Shown here: positions 1 through 7,858 of the stretch, in pieces | Layout of the letters: the number at the start of each line of letters is the position of its first letter | How positions within the stretch are numbered: the stretch's first letter is position 1 | Assembly (NCBI GenBank): GCA_031260295.1 | Contig: JAIRKE010000070.1 | Location: 1 to 58,911, forward strand | Direction of reading: 5' to 3' | From: Azonexus sp. | GTDB lineage: Bacteria; Pseudomonadota; Gammaproteobacteria; Burkholderiales; Rhodocyclaceae | DNA length: 58,911 bases | Position numbers and translations under genes: made by a program | The notes under the pieces: model-generated | Told to the model about the DNA's origin: nothing | Databases searched by the model: none | The model's input: the letters and a program-made list of their open reading frames with translations, nothing else

Positions 1-81
1 CACAACCTCTTTGAGTGCTTGCGCTAACCCAGCCCCTACCCTATTTAGGAATTCCAAGTAACGCTTTTTTTCGCACGTCAT
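1..81 (-). CDS. Partial hypothetical protein, N-terminus only, runs off the left edge
   Basis: An ATG at 81 on the minus strand opens a frame that stays open to base 1 (27 codons), reading MTCEKKRYLEFLNRVG and onward. An AGGT lies about 4 bases before the ATG as a weak ribosome binding site. The N-terminus is charged and helical, and I do not recognise the family. Only the first residues are present, so function cannot be assigned. It is reported because it is the only frame reaching the edge with a plausible start. Confidence 0.3.
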   Translation of the reverse strand, partial: MTCEKKRYLEFLNRVGAGLAQALKEVV

Positions 82-151
82 GGTACCTGTGCGTAATAAA
101 CGACGCAACCTGTGATCAATTCCAGAAAGTTGACCGGGGTGTTCAATCCGA

Positions 152-172
152 CCTGCTTACTTTTTAAGCAGG
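152..172. other. Perfect 8-bp inverted repeat (hairpin)
   Basis: CCTGCTTA at 152-159 pairs exactly with TAAGCAGG at 165-172 around a five-base loop. It sits just upstream of the small ORF at 193. There is no clean T-run next to it, so it could be a weak terminator, a protein-binding site or a mobile-element end. Confidence 0.4.
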
Positions 173-192
173 GAGATGTTGGGGTGATCACC

Positions 193-351
193 ATGAAGCA
201 GTTGGGCAAGCGCGTTCAAATGCTCAAGGTTGAGTTGGCTGTGACCAAGGCGATGCAGACGACCCAAGACGAAATCACCGCAACGATCAGCGAATACTTG
301 GCGGGAACCCGAGGTACGAAGGGCATCAAATCGAGCGGCAAGCCGGGCTAG
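193..351 (+). CDS. Small hypothetical protein or gene remnant
   Basis: A 52-codon frame begins at ATG 193, with GGTGA about six bases upstream. The product is a helical, Lys/Glu/Thr-rich polypeptide ending in KSSGKPG. Reading on past the TAG in the same frame gives further protein-like sequence broken by stops, so this may be the decayed start of a longer gene. No family recognised. The opposite-strand frame over the same bases is Arg/Leu/Cys-rich and looks like a shadow. Low confidence. Confidence 0.25.
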   Translation: MKQLGKRVQMLKVELAVTKAMQTTQDEITATISEYLAGTRGTKGIKSSGKPG

Positions 352-710
352 GAGCCGCTGTTCAAGCCGTAGAAGGAAGACCAGAACATCGATGCGGAGA
401 ACTGGGCCGAAAAGAAACATACGGCAGAAAACTGCCTGTAGTTGCACGGTTCTATACCCTATAGGCGGAATTCTGCCTCCTATTGCATTGCTGTTAGAGC
501 AGCAATTGCCATTTTTGCGGCAATGAACAGCAATGAGCCAAACCAAAATTTCTGAGATTCAGGACCATAAACAGAGGCTGACGCAACCCAAGCAAGCCAA
601 GCCGGGGCTCCGCTCGGAAGCCGCATCGACTGCAGCGAAGGCAGTGTTGGTCATCTGCGGGGGGTATTACTCGACCACGCCGCCCGAGGTCAGCTACACG
701 ACGACGGGGT
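352..710. other. Gene-poor stretch, no supported gene
   Basis: About 360 bases of mixed composition between two weak small ORFs. Short frames exist on both strands, but none has a good start, ribosome binding site or recognisable domain. The stop-broken continuation of the 193 ORF (coding-like up to about 440) suggests decayed accessory DNA. Confidence 0.4.
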
Positions 711-866
711 TCATGCCAGACCTTCCTTGGGAAGGAACGAGCCGGCCATGCCACAGCAGACAAGGATGGCCTTGAACACCAGGGCTTCCATCTTGGCCCG
801 GTTGCTCAGGAAGGAGTTCTGCGTGAACAGATTACGGTTGATATGCGAATAAACAACTTGCCGCAT
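711..866 (-). CDS. Small hypothetical protein (51 aa)
   Basis: ATG at 866 is preceded by TGAGGT five to six bases upstream, a good Shine-Dalgarno match. The 51-residue product begins MRQVVYSHINRNLFTQNSFL, has a hydrophobic Cys-containing stretch (ALVFKAILVCCGMAGSFL, about residues 28-45) and ends KEGLA. That stretch could be a single membrane segment. No family recognised. It lies in the accessory left edge upstream of recQ's truncation. Coding status rests on the ribosome binding site and the coherent amino-acid composition. Confidence 0.4.
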   Translation of the reverse strand: MRQVVYSHINRNLFTQNSFLSNRAKMEALVFKAILVCCGMAGSFLPKEGLA

Positions 867-1113
867 GATTCGACCTCATAAAAAATGGAACGCAAAAACC
901 CCGTCTGGGTTGATGGCCCCGATGGGAAGACCGCGGACCGCCAAAGCGGGTCTGCGATATAAACCTGCAGCAAACTTCGCGGCAGGGGTCCCGGCATACA
1001 GCACCGAAGAAAACGGGATTGATCAGGGTGAATCCCGTGACGCCACTAAAAACAGCTTTGGCTTAAACCGTTATGTTCTTTTCGTCCAATGTCCGGCGAA
1101 AAAATCGCGAGCA

Positions 1114-1524
1114 TTACATTTGACTCACCTGAAATGCCGCCTGTACAGTACGCACGAGGGATGGATGCAGCACACCCAGCTTGGGCGTTTGCCCATGCGG
1201 TGCAGTCGGCGGGACGGAGAACCAATCGGTGTTGTATGGCAGGTCCAGCGCCTGCCTGAGATCGAATTTGGTGTTGTAACTCAGACCCGCCGCCGCGTAG
1301 GTGGCCGGATTGCGTTCGCGGAGGATCGAGAATTCTCCGCGATGCAACGTCGTTGTGCGCTGGCTGGTGCCATTGGCGACCCGCACGGTGAATTCCGGTG
1401 CGTCATCGTCGAAAACGGCAAGAATCAGTGCAGGGCGCGGCTTCGGGCATGGGTAGATGTCGTCGGGAAAGTGACACCAGACGATCTCTCCAGCAGTTGG
1501 TTCACCCCACCAACGGAGTGTCAC
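1114..1524 (-). CDS. PemK/MazF-family toxin of a type II toxin-antitoxin pair
   Basis: The 136-aa protein has the PemK/MazF N-terminal signature: GEIVWCHFPDD at about residues 12-22, then KPRPALIL, the conserved Lys-x-Arg-Pro region seen in this fold. Family members are usually sequence-specific mRNA endoribonucleases. The start is GTG at 1524, overlapping the antitoxin stop (GTGA), so the two are translationally coupled with the antitoxin first. It is slightly longer than typical MazF (about 110-120 aa), with a C-terminal extension. Assignment comes from motif and gene context. Cleavage specificity cannot be read from the sequence. Confidence 0.7.
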   Translation of the reverse strand: MTLRWWGEPTAGEIVWCHFPDDIYPCPKPRPALILAVFDDDAPEFTVRVANGTSQRTTTLHRGEFSILRERNPATYAAAGLSYNTKFDLRQALDLPYNTDWFSVPPTAPHGQTPKLGVLHPSLVRTVQAAFQVSQM

Positions 1525-1808
1525 ATGCTCTCCACATCGAACAGGCTCGATCGCACCGACCGCTTGCCCCCCTGCACCGAGCGCTTCTTGATCTGAGCTA
1601 CTTGAGCAGCCGTCAATGGGCCGTCGTCCGCTTCATATTGCGGCAGCACCTTGACCACCAGTTCACGCAGTGCGCGATGAATCACTTGAGTTTCATCGAC
1701 GCCAAGAAACTCGGCCAAGCGTTTGGCGGTCTGGCGCGTAACGCCGGAGGCGCTATCCACTTGGCGGTAGCGAAAGGCGATCTGATTGGCAATTGTACGG
1801 GCAGGCAT
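1521..1808 (-). CDS. Antitoxin of the PemK/MazF-type pair
   Basis: A 95-aa protein starting at ATG 1808, chosen over upstream codons because AAGGAG lies seven bases before it. Residues about 23-55 (GVTRQTAKRLAEFLGVDETQ and following) look like a short DNA-binding domain of ribbon-helix-helix or HTH type. The C-terminus is basic and Ser-rich, as expected of a disordered toxin-binding tail. It overlaps the toxin gene by four bases and would neutralise the toxin and autoregulate the operon. The family is inferred from context more than from a clear motif. Confidence 0.65.
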   Translation of the reverse strand: MPARTIANQIAFRYRQVDSASGVTRQTAKRLAEFLGVDETQVIHRALRELVVKVLPQYEADDGPLTAAQVAQIKKRSVQGGKRSVRSSLFDVESM

Positions 1809-1822
1809 ACAAGGCTCCTTTG

Positions 1823-1839
1823 GATATCTATAAGATATC
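1823..1839. promoter_or_regulatory. Candidate operator of the toxin-antitoxin operon
   Basis: Two copies of the palindrome GATATC (1823-1828 and 1834-1839) are separated by TATAA, 15 bases upstream of the antitoxin ATG. Symmetric sites in this position are typical for antitoxin autoregulation. Binding is inferred. Confidence 0.45.
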
Positions 1840-2185
1840 AGCGATGCCTTCATGGATCAAGCCGAGGCGCGAGCGACAAAGGTTTACCAGAAATATTGAG
1901 TGCACTTAATTATTCTAGTTGCATGTATCAGATAAAAAGGTAGCGACAATGTTCAGAAATACAGCTGGGCCACACATGGCGGTTACCGCAAAATATGCTA
2001 ACGGCATTTATCTAGCAAGATCCCGAGAGATCGTTACAGTGCATATTTCCTGTACCGCGCTGTGGACACTGCATTTAAATTTGTCCATAAATCACGTTAC
2101 CCTGTGGACACTCCGCAGAATCCCCTCGAGCTAGACGTAGTGCGCCATCTGATACATGTCCACATACTACCAACTCGCCGGTGTT
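1840..2185. other. AT-rich junction region with repeated TGTGGACA motifs, no gene
   Basis: No credible gene lies between the antitoxin promoter and the recQ remnant. The 3' part carries TGTGGACACT twice in direct orientation (2061-2070, 2103-2112), TGTCCACA inverted at 2157-2164, and a near copy TGTCCATA at 2082-2089. Composition is clearly more AT-rich than the recQ sequence that begins abruptly near 2186. Multiple short repeats beside a gene break resemble the ends of an insertion sequence or island, but no transposase is visible here. Confidence 0.5.
2061..2164. repeat. Direct and inverted TGTGGACA repeats at the recQ break
   Basis: TGTGGACA occurs at 2061-2068 and 2103-2110, and its reverse complement TGTCCACA at 2157-2164. 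The octamer resembles, but does not match, a DnaA box (TGTGGATAA). Some mobile elements carry several short terminal repeats, which is the reading I favour given the adjacent truncated gene. Confidence 0.45.
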
Positions 2186-3042
2186 ATGAAACCGGCCGCG
2201 CCGGCCGCGACGGCGAACCGGCCGAAGCCTGGATGGCCTACGGCATGCAAGACGTGGCGCTGCAACATGCGCGCATCGCCGAATCAGGCGCCGGCGAAAG
2301 CCAGAAAATCCTCGAAGCCCAGCGCCTGACCGCCCTGCTCGCCTATTGCGAAGCCCCGCGCTGCCGCCGCCAAGTGCTGCTCAATTATTTCGGTGAAGAA
2401 CGCGCCCCCTGCAACAACTGCGACCTATGCGCCGCGCCGCCGGAACTGTGGGACGGCACGCAGGCGGCGCAGAAGGCGCTGTCGGCCATTTTCCGCACCG
2501 GCATGCGTTTCGGCGTCGCGCACCTGACCGACATCCTGCGCGGCAAGGCCACCGCTAAGGTCAAGCAGTGGAACCACGACCAGTTGCCGACCTTCGGCGT
2601 CGGCGGCGACCTCGACGAGTACGGTTGGAAGAGCGTCTTCCGCCAGTTGGCGGCGGCCGGCCTGGTCCATGTGGACATGGCCGAACATGGTGCCCTGCAA
2701 CTGACCGAGGCCGCCCGTGAAGTGCTCAAGAACCAGCGCCGGGTCGAACTGCGCCGCCCGGCCAAGCGCAAAGCCACGACGGCACGCGGTACGGCGCTTG
2801 CGGTCAGCAACCTGGCCCCGGCCGACGAGGCTCTGTTTCAACTACTGCGCAAGTGGCGGGCCGATACCGCCCGCGAACAAAGCGTACCAGCCTACGTCAT
2901 CCTGCACGACAAGACCCTGCGCGAACTGGCCGAAGTCCGCCCGACCAGCCACGGCATGCTGAGCACCATCACCGGCATGGGTAGCGCCAAGATCGCGCAC
3001 TACGGCGAGGAATTGCTGGCGCTGACTCGGGGCGCCAGCTAA
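2186..3042 (+). pseudogene. recQ: recQ 3' fragment (ATP-dependent DNA helicase RecQ, N-terminal helicase core missing)
   Basis: The recognisable sequence begins at helicase motif VI (ETGRAGRDGEP). It continues through the Cys-rich zinc-binding segment (RCRRQVLLNYFGE then CNNCDLCAAP), the winged-helix RQC domain, and a C-terminal HRDC domain (ADEALFQLLRKWRADTA to LTRG). RecQ is a 3'-5' DNA helicase in recombinational repair and is normally about 600 aa. Roughly the first 300 residues, with the Walker A and DEAD-type motifs, are absent. An open frame extends back to 2062 but encodes unrelated sequence. The remnant cannot be an ATP-driven helicase. The 5' part may lie outside the window if an element split the gene. 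Confidence 0.85.
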
Positions 3043-3097
3043 TCTCAACCCCTGGCTAACCTGCTACAACAATTTCCACGCCTTATCGCCCCATGAC

Positions 3098-3478
3098 ATG
3101 AAGTTCGGAATCGCCATTCTTTTGCTCGTTTCGGGCGCTGCTTTTGCCCAAAACCCATCGCCCGCGACAAGCCGCGAGATCGGTCAGTTGTTCGCGGCTC
3201 TTGAGAGCTCCCGTTGCGAGTTCCATCGCAATGACTCCTGGCACAGCGCTCAAAAAGCAAGCGAACACCTTCACCGGAAATACGACTACCTGCTCGAGAA
3301 GGGCTTGGTCACATCCACGGAATCCTTCATTGAACTTGCCGCCACAAAAAGCAGCATGACCGGCAAGCCTTACTTCGTTCGTTGCGGCAACGCGCAGCCG
3401 GTTCCAAGCATGTCGTGGTTCACCAGCAAGCTCAAGGAATTGCGCGCACGACCTGCCGACGCCAACTCCAGCGAATGA
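3098..3478 (+). CDS. DUF5329-family secreted protein
   Basis: A 126-aa protein with a clear signal peptide (MKFGIAILLLVSGAAFAQ, cleavage about residue 18). The mature part matches the pattern I associate with DUF5329: IGQLFAALESSRCEFHRND, an A..HLHRKYDYL helix, a FIELAATKSS segment, then GKPYFVRC. Two cysteines in the mature part (in SSRCEF and FVRCGN) may form a periplasmic disulfide. Function of the family is not known to me. It stands alone, convergent with the DUF3334 gene. Confidence 0.7.
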   Translation: MKFGIAILLLVSGAAFAQNPSPATSREIGQLFAALESSRCEFHRNDSWHSAQKASEHLHRKYDYLLEKGLVTSTESFIELAATKSSMTGKPYFVRCGNAQPVPSMSWFTSKLKELRARPADANSSE

Positions 3479-3521
3479 CTTCGATGGCTTCCGAAAGCTT
3501 GACGTCGCCGGCCGAACCGCC

Positions 3522-4211
3522 CTACATCCCCAGCGACTTGAGAAACTCCTCCTGCTCGCTGGCACTGACCGTCGGCGCTACCGTCGGCGTCGCGCTGGCG
3601 GCGTTGACCTGGGCCAGCAGTTCGTCGGGATCGGCCGCTTCGTGCTGCTCGAAATCGTTGAGCTTGATGAACTCGGTGCGGTCGATCGCCAGTTCGAGGT
3701 AGAAAATGTTGTTACGTCCGGTGTAGAAAGTCACCCGCCGCGCCTCGGGCTTATCAAGATTGGTATCGACGCTGAGCATGACCTGCTTGTTGAGCGCCAA
3801 CATCTTCGGCTGGTTCTGGCTGATATGCGTCTGCAACTCACGCGCCACCTTGCCGGTGAAATCGCCGACGATCTGGTTCATCAGCTCGCCCATCACGTTG
3901 GCCACCTCGTCCGAGGTGTACGAACTGGCCAAGTCACTTTTCGCCATGCCCATGTTCAGCAGATAGCTCTCATACAACTCCATCGCCGCTTGGGCCGAGA
4001 AGTTGATCACCACCAGGCCGGAAAAACCGCCATCGAACAGCACAAAGCAGCCGATATCCGGTTTCAGGCAGGTCTTGGTAATGCGCTGGACCATGCCGGA
4101 ATAGCGGATATTGCCCTGGGTAGCGATGTTCAGCACCTTGGTCACCGAATTGCACAGGCTCCGCAGAATATCCTCGGTGCCGAAAATCACGTTGTCTTCT
4201 TTTTCGCTCAT
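3522..4211 (-). CDS. DUF3334 family protein, CheX-like
   Basis: A 229-aa protein if started at ATG 4211 (MSEKEDNVIFG); ATG 4220 three codons upstream is an alternative, and neither has a strong ribosome binding site. It contains FGTEDILRSLCNSVTKVL near the N-terminus, a central segment resembling CheX/CheC phosphatase-type folds (SDEVANVMGELMNQIVGDF), and a disordered Ala/Pro/Thr/Glu tail ending EEFLKSLGM. A chemotaxis-type phosphatase or adaptor role is inferred from the ExxN-like motif, not demonstrated. It stands alone, with no che genes nearby. Confidence 0.6.
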   Translation of the reverse strand: MSEKEDNVIFGTEDILRSLCNSVTKVLNIATQGNIRYSGMVQRITKTCLKPDIGCFVLFDGGFSGLVVINFSAQAAMELYESYLLNMGMAKSDLASSYTSDEVANVMGELMNQIVGDFTGKVARELQTHISQNQPKMLALNKQVMLSVDTNLDKPEARRVTFYTGRNNIFYLELAIDRTEFIKLNDFEQHEAADPDELLAQVNAASATPTVAPTVSASEQEEFLKSLGM

Positions 4212-4480
4212 GGTTGTCATCGCCAGGATGGAGGCCGCTAACGACGCTCCCGGTGGATCGAACAGCCCGCCTTTGCGCTGGCTGCTCGCCAAGCATAACC
4301 GCGCAAACGCCCGTCCGCCAGCACCGCCGGCGCCCCAGCGGCAGGATCAACAATAAACGAACGCGTCGGAACGCTTGCGGAAGAAGGGGAAGCCTTTATT
4401 GCTCGACATGAGCGGCGGCCAGGATGGCCGCTCGATGGAAGAGAGCCAGCATTTGCGCAACAGCCAACCCCTGCCTAGAA

Positions 4481-4508
4481 TGTGTATATAAATCGGAAAG
4501 GATACACA
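4481..4508. promoter_or_regulatory. Inverted repeat operator overlapping the vapB leader
   Basis: TGTGTAT at 4481-4487 and ATACACA at 4502-4508 form a perfect 7-bp inverted repeat with 14 bases between. It ends two bases before the vapB ATG and encloses the GGAAAGG ribosome binding site. This position fits VapBC complex autorepression. Confidence 0.6.
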
Positions 4509-4509
4509 C

Positions 4510-4704
4510 ATGCGCACGAACATTGTGATCGACGACAAGCTTATGAACAGCACCCTTCGGGCAACCGGACTGAAAACCAAACGTGAAGCGGTAGAACTTG
4601 CCCTGCACACACTGTTGCGGTTGCGACAGCAAGAAGAGATCAGGCGCTTTCGCGGAAAGCTCGACTGGCAGGGCGACCTTGATGCCATGAGAACCGATAA
4701 ATGA
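4510..4704 (+). CDS. vapB: VapB-type antitoxin
   Basis: A 64-aa protein: MRTNIVIDDKLMNSTLRATG forms the beta strand and first helix of a ribbon-helix-helix or VapB-like DNA-binding domain, and KTKREAVELALHTLLRL the second helix, as in type II VapB. The C-terminus (RRFRGKLDWQGDLDAMRTDK) is the toxin-wrapping segment with the usual W..DLD..R motif. It overlaps the vapC start by four bases (ATGA). The promoter region carries an inverted repeat suited to autoregulation. Confidence 0.85.
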   Translation: MRTNIVIDDKLMNSTLRATGLKTKREAVELALHTLLRLRQQEEIRRFRGKLDWQGDLDAMRTDK

Positions 4705-5102
4705 TCTTTGTCGACTCCAGCGTTTGGATCGACTACTTCCGAGGAACTCCGACGCCACAAACCGAAAAACTGGATGCCTTGCTTGGCGTCGAGCCGATTG
4801 CGACAGGCGACCTTGTTTTAACCGAAGTGCTCCAAGGCTTCGCCAGTGACCGGGACTTTAACCAAGCCAAGCAACTCATGACTTCGCTGGTGATAGTGGA
4901 CCTGGCGGGACAAAATATTGCCATTCAAGCAGCCAAAAACTTCCGGCTTCTGCGCTCACGGGGAATCACCGTGCGCAAGACCATCGATACCGTGATTGCG
5001 ACACGTTGCATAGAAAGTGGGTTACCTCTTTTGTACAGCGACAGGGACTTTGATCCATTCGTTGAATACCTTGGCCTCCAGTCGGCTCTGCCAGGAAGCT
5101 GA
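4701..5102 (+). CDS. vapC: VapC PIN-domain ribonuclease toxin
   Basis: A 133-aa PIN protein. The conserved acidic residues of the Mg-dependent RNase site are all visible: Asp5 (MIFVDSSVW), Glu42 (LTEVLQG), Asp96 (KTIDTVIA) and Asp114/116 (YSDRDFD). VapC toxins cleave tRNA or rRNA and are held inactive by VapB. The toxin appears intact and is coupled to vapB by overlap. It is at the right end of the accessory stretch, before the core gene block. Confidence 0.88.
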   Translation: MIFVDSSVWIDYFRGTPTPQTEKLDALLGVEPIATGDLVLTEVLQGFASDRDFNQAKQLMTSLVIVDLAGQNIAIQAAKNFRLLRSRGITVRKTIDTVIATRCIESGLPLLYSDRDFDPFVEYLGLQSALPGS

Positions 5103-5276
5103 CCTACAGGTAAGCGACGGTTGAAGCGGGTGCCGCCATGATTGAGTTGCGACACTGAATCACTCGCCCGAAAAGGGAAGTCCGTGAATTTTGTCGCGGT
5201 TGGTATTGACAAGGAAATTGCATGGCGGTGCCTCACGCCACCATGACCACTGCCCGAGCGCCAGCCGCTACCGCCC

Positions 5277-6569
5277 TCAGCGATGCCGGCTGCCGCTGCG
5301 GTGCTGGGCCGGTCCGCCCGGCTGGGCGGTGCCCTTGCGGCCTGGTGCGCGGCCACTTGGCTGGCCGCTGCGCGGAGGCCGCGGCGGTTGGGGCGGGCGC
5401 GGCGCGGCGACCGCCGCCGGCTCGAAGCCGGGCACGACGACGCGCTCGATGCTGCGCTTGATCAGTTTTTCGATGTCTTTCAGGTTGCCGCGCTCGTCGT
5501 GGCAGACCAGCGAGATCGCTTCGCCTGCCATGCCGGCCCGGCCGGTGCGGCCAATGCGGTGCACGTAGTCTTCGGCGACGTTGGGCAGTTCGTAATTGAT
5601 GACGTAGGGCAGCGCATCGATGTCGATGCCACGAGCGGCGATGTCGGTGGCGACCAAGGCCGTCAGCTTGCCGTCCTTGAAATCGCCGAGTGCCCGCGTG
5701 CGTGCGCCTTGCGACTTGTCGCCGTGGATCGCCGCCGCCTTGATGCCGGCTTTGTCCAGCGTCCGCGCCAGGGCGTCGGCGCCGTGCTTGGTACGGGCGA
5801 AGACCAGTACTTGGTGCAGGCCGCGCGTGGCGAACAAATGTTGCAGGAGTTCCTTTTTCTGCTCGCGGTTGGTTTCGATGACTTTCTGCGTCACCGTCTC
5901 GGCCGCCGTGTTGCGCGGCGCGACGTCCACCGACACCGGCTGGTGCAGCAGGCCGGCCGCCAGTTCGCGGATTTCCAGCGAGAAGGTGGCGGAGAACAGC
6001 AGGTTCTGCCGCTGCTTGGGCAGCAGCGCGATGACTTTGCGGATGTCGCGGATGAAACCCATGTCGAGCATGCGGTCGGCTTCGTCGAGGACGAAGATTT
6101 CGATGCCGCTAAGGTCGACGGTCTTTTGCTGGACATGATCGAGCAGCCGGCCCGGCGTCGCCACCAGGATGTCTACGCCGCGACGCAGGTTGGCGATCTG
6201 CGGATTGATGCCGACACCGCCGAAGACGGCCAGCGAGTTGATCGGCAGGTGCTTGCCGTAGGTGCGCACACTCTCCTCGACCTGGATCGCCAGTTCGCGC
6301 GTCGGCGCCAGCACCAGCACGCGCGGCGTGCGGGCAACACGGGCGAGGCGGTCGTTGGGGCCCGAATTTGGCCCTGAAACCAGCCGGTGCAGGATCGGCA
6401 GCGTAAAGCCGGCGGTCTTGCCGGTGCCGGTCTGTGCCGTGGCCATCAGGTCGTGGCCAGCAAGCACGGCGGGAATGGCCTGCTGCTGGATCGGCGTCGG
6501 CGTGTCGTAGCCCTGTTCGGCGACGGCACGCTGGATTTCGGCCTTGAGGCCGAGTTCGGAAAACAACAT
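5277..6569 (-). CDS. rhlE: RhlE-type DEAD-box RNA helicase
   Basis: A 430-aa protein from ATG 6569 ([12 protein letters not shown]), chosen because GGAG precedes it by six bases; an open frame further upstream is Ala-rich and lacks a ribosome binding site. Motifs in order: Q motif ([10 protein letters not shown]), Walker [28 protein letters not shown] as [16 protein letters not shown] (LFSATFS), [12 protein letters not shown] and [10 protein letters not shown]. The C-terminus is a disordered Pro/Arg/Gly-rich RNA-binding tail typical of the RhlE group. It unwinds RNA in cold adaptation or ribosome assembly in relatives. It follows the HD-GYP gene with a 47-base gap. Confidence 0.88.
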   Translation of the reverse strand: MLFSELGLKAEIQRAVAEQGYDTPTPIQQQAIPAVLAGHDLMATAQTGTGKTAGFTLPILHRLVSGPNSGPNDRLARVARTPRVLVLAPTRELAIQVEESVRTYGKHLPINSLAVFGGVGINPQIANLRRGVDILVATPGRLLDHVQQKTVDLSGIEIFVLDEADRMLDMGFIRDIRKVIALLPKQRQNLLFSATFSLEIRELAAGLLHQPVSVDVAPRNTAAETVTQKVIETNREQKKELLQHLFATRGLHQVLVFARTKHGADALARTLDKAGIKAAAIHGDKSQGARTRALGDFKDGKLTALVATDIAARGIDIDALPYVINYELPNVAEDYVHRIGRTGRAGMAGEAISLVCHDERGNLKDIEKLIKRSIERVVVPGFEPAAVAAPRPPQPPRPPRSGQPSGRAPGRKGTAQPGGPAQHRSGSRHR

Positions 6570-6616
6570 GGAATGCTCCAAAAAAAGGATGGCGGCCGCC
6601 GCAGCGGCCAAGGAAT

Positions 6617-7858
6617 TCAGCGCGCGCCGTCGACGTAGTAGTCGATGCGGCCGCGCGGGGCGAGGTATTCGACGACTTCAACCGGCAGCTTGGCCGGGCT
6701 GATCACCGTTTCGATGGTCGAATCGGTTTCACGCAGGTCGAGCAGCAGGGCTTCGCCGCGCGGCACACCGGGGTCGTACAGCATGATCAGCGGATGCAGC
6801 AGGTCGTCGCTGTTGCTCTCGACCACCAGGCCGATGCTACCGTCGCTCAGCGCAACGAAGCTGCCCGGCGGGTAGACGCCGATGGATTTGATGAAAAATT
6901 GCAGCAGCTCCGGGTCGTAGCGGCTGTTTTCCTGCTTGAACATCGCCGCCAGCGCTTCGGCCGGCGTTTTCGCCTGCCTCAGATCGAACGGGTTGCACAG
7001 GTTGTCGTAGCGATTGGCGATTGCCGCGACGCGCGCCAGCCGGGGAATCTTGGTTCCGGCCAGGCGATTGGGAAAGCCCTGCCCGTCCCAGCGCTCGTGA
7101 TGGCAGGCGATGATGTTCTTGACGGCGACCGGCAGGTCGTTGATGGCTGCCGCATGCTTGATGCCGTAACCGACATGGGCTTGGTAGAACTGCTCCTCGG
7201 CCGGCGGACGCTGCGGGTTGCGCAGCACGCGGGCTGGCACGTCCTGCTTGCCGAGGTCGTGGAACATTGCGCCGAGGCCGAGCCAGCGCATTTCCTCTTC
7301 GGCGAGTTGGGCCGCTTTGCCGAGCAACAGCGACAGCACGACGACGTTCATCGCATGGTGCGCCGGGCCGGGTTCCTTGACCTTCAGGTTGACCAGATGC
7401 ACGGCGACGCTTTCGGCATTGAGCAGGCCACCGACCAGCCGGCCAACCGTGCTTTTGGCCCGGCCATAAGCTTCGTTCGGGCGACCGCCCAGATCGCGCA
7501 GGATTTCGCCGACGCCGGTCGCCTCTTGCTCGAACAGGCGCTCGCAGCGGGCCAGGCCCTCGCGCTGGGCACGCACCCGCTCGGTGCGCGAACGCTTGAT
7601 GTCGAGCATCGAGTCGATCACCGAGGCGGAAAAATCGACTTCGACCTCGGCTGCCTGCTCTTCCGGCAACGGCTCGGCGGTGCTGCGCTCCGGGTCCCAT
7701 TCGACGGTGTCTAGGCCGAGGCTGCGCAACACCCGGATCTGCTCCTCGTCGCTCAGGCGGAAACGATTGAGCAAGAAGGGATGATCGAGCCAGCGCAGCT
7801 CATCCAGCGAAATGAAGACGCCGGGTTGCAGACGGTCGATCGTGATTCGGGGTTTCAT
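6617..7858 (-). CDS. DUF3391 plus HD-GYP cyclic-di-GMP phosphodiesterase
   Basis: A 413-aa protein with an N-terminal DUF3391-like segment (residues about 1-130) and an HD-GYP domain (about 160-330). The metal-binding HD pair is H200-D201 ([15 protein letters not shown]), followed by [11 protein letters not shown] at 253-263, where Tyr of GYP is replaced by Phe. The class hydrolyses cyclic di-GMP. The C-terminal part (about 330-413) looks like a small beta domain. The start ATG overlaps the metZ stop (ATGA), so it is probably translated from the biosynthetic operon mRNA. Confidence 0.85.
   Translation of the reverse strand: MKPRITIDRLQPGVFISLDELRWLDHPFLLNRFRLSDEEQIRVLRSLGLDTVEWDPERSTAEPLPEEQAAEVEVDFSASVIDSMLDIKRSRTERVRAQREGLARCERLFEQEATGVGEILRDLGGRPNEAYGRAKSTVGRLVGGLLNAESVAVHLVNLKVKEPGPAHHAMNVVVLSLLLGKAAQLAEEEMRWLGLGAMFHDLGKQDVPARVLRNPQRPPAEEQFYQAHVGYGIKHAAAINDLPVAVKNIIACHHERWDGQGFPNRLAGTKIPRLARVAAIANRYDNLCNPFDLRQAKTPAEALAAMFKQENSRYDPELLQFFIKSIGVYPPGSFVALSDGSIGLVVESNSDDLLHPLIMLYDPGVPRGEALLLDLRETDSTIETVISPAKLPVEVVEYLAPRGRIDYYVDGAR

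Noticed and set aside
157..546. 129-codon minus-strand frame opposite the 193 ORF
   Set aside because: Arg/Leu/Cys-rich shadow composition, no ribosome binding site, no recognisable domain.
865..1596. 243-codon plus-strand frame over the PemK-type toxin
   Set aside because: Antisense of a well-supported gene; Arg-rich shadow sequence.
2061..2110. TGTGGACA copies as DnaA boxes of an origin
   Set aside because: The consensus ends TGGATAA, not TGGACA; no origin-type gene neighbours such as dnaA or dnaN.
2062..2185. In-frame 5' extension of the recQ remnant
   Set aside because: Open but encodes sequence unlike RecQ; belongs to the repeat-containing junction DNA.
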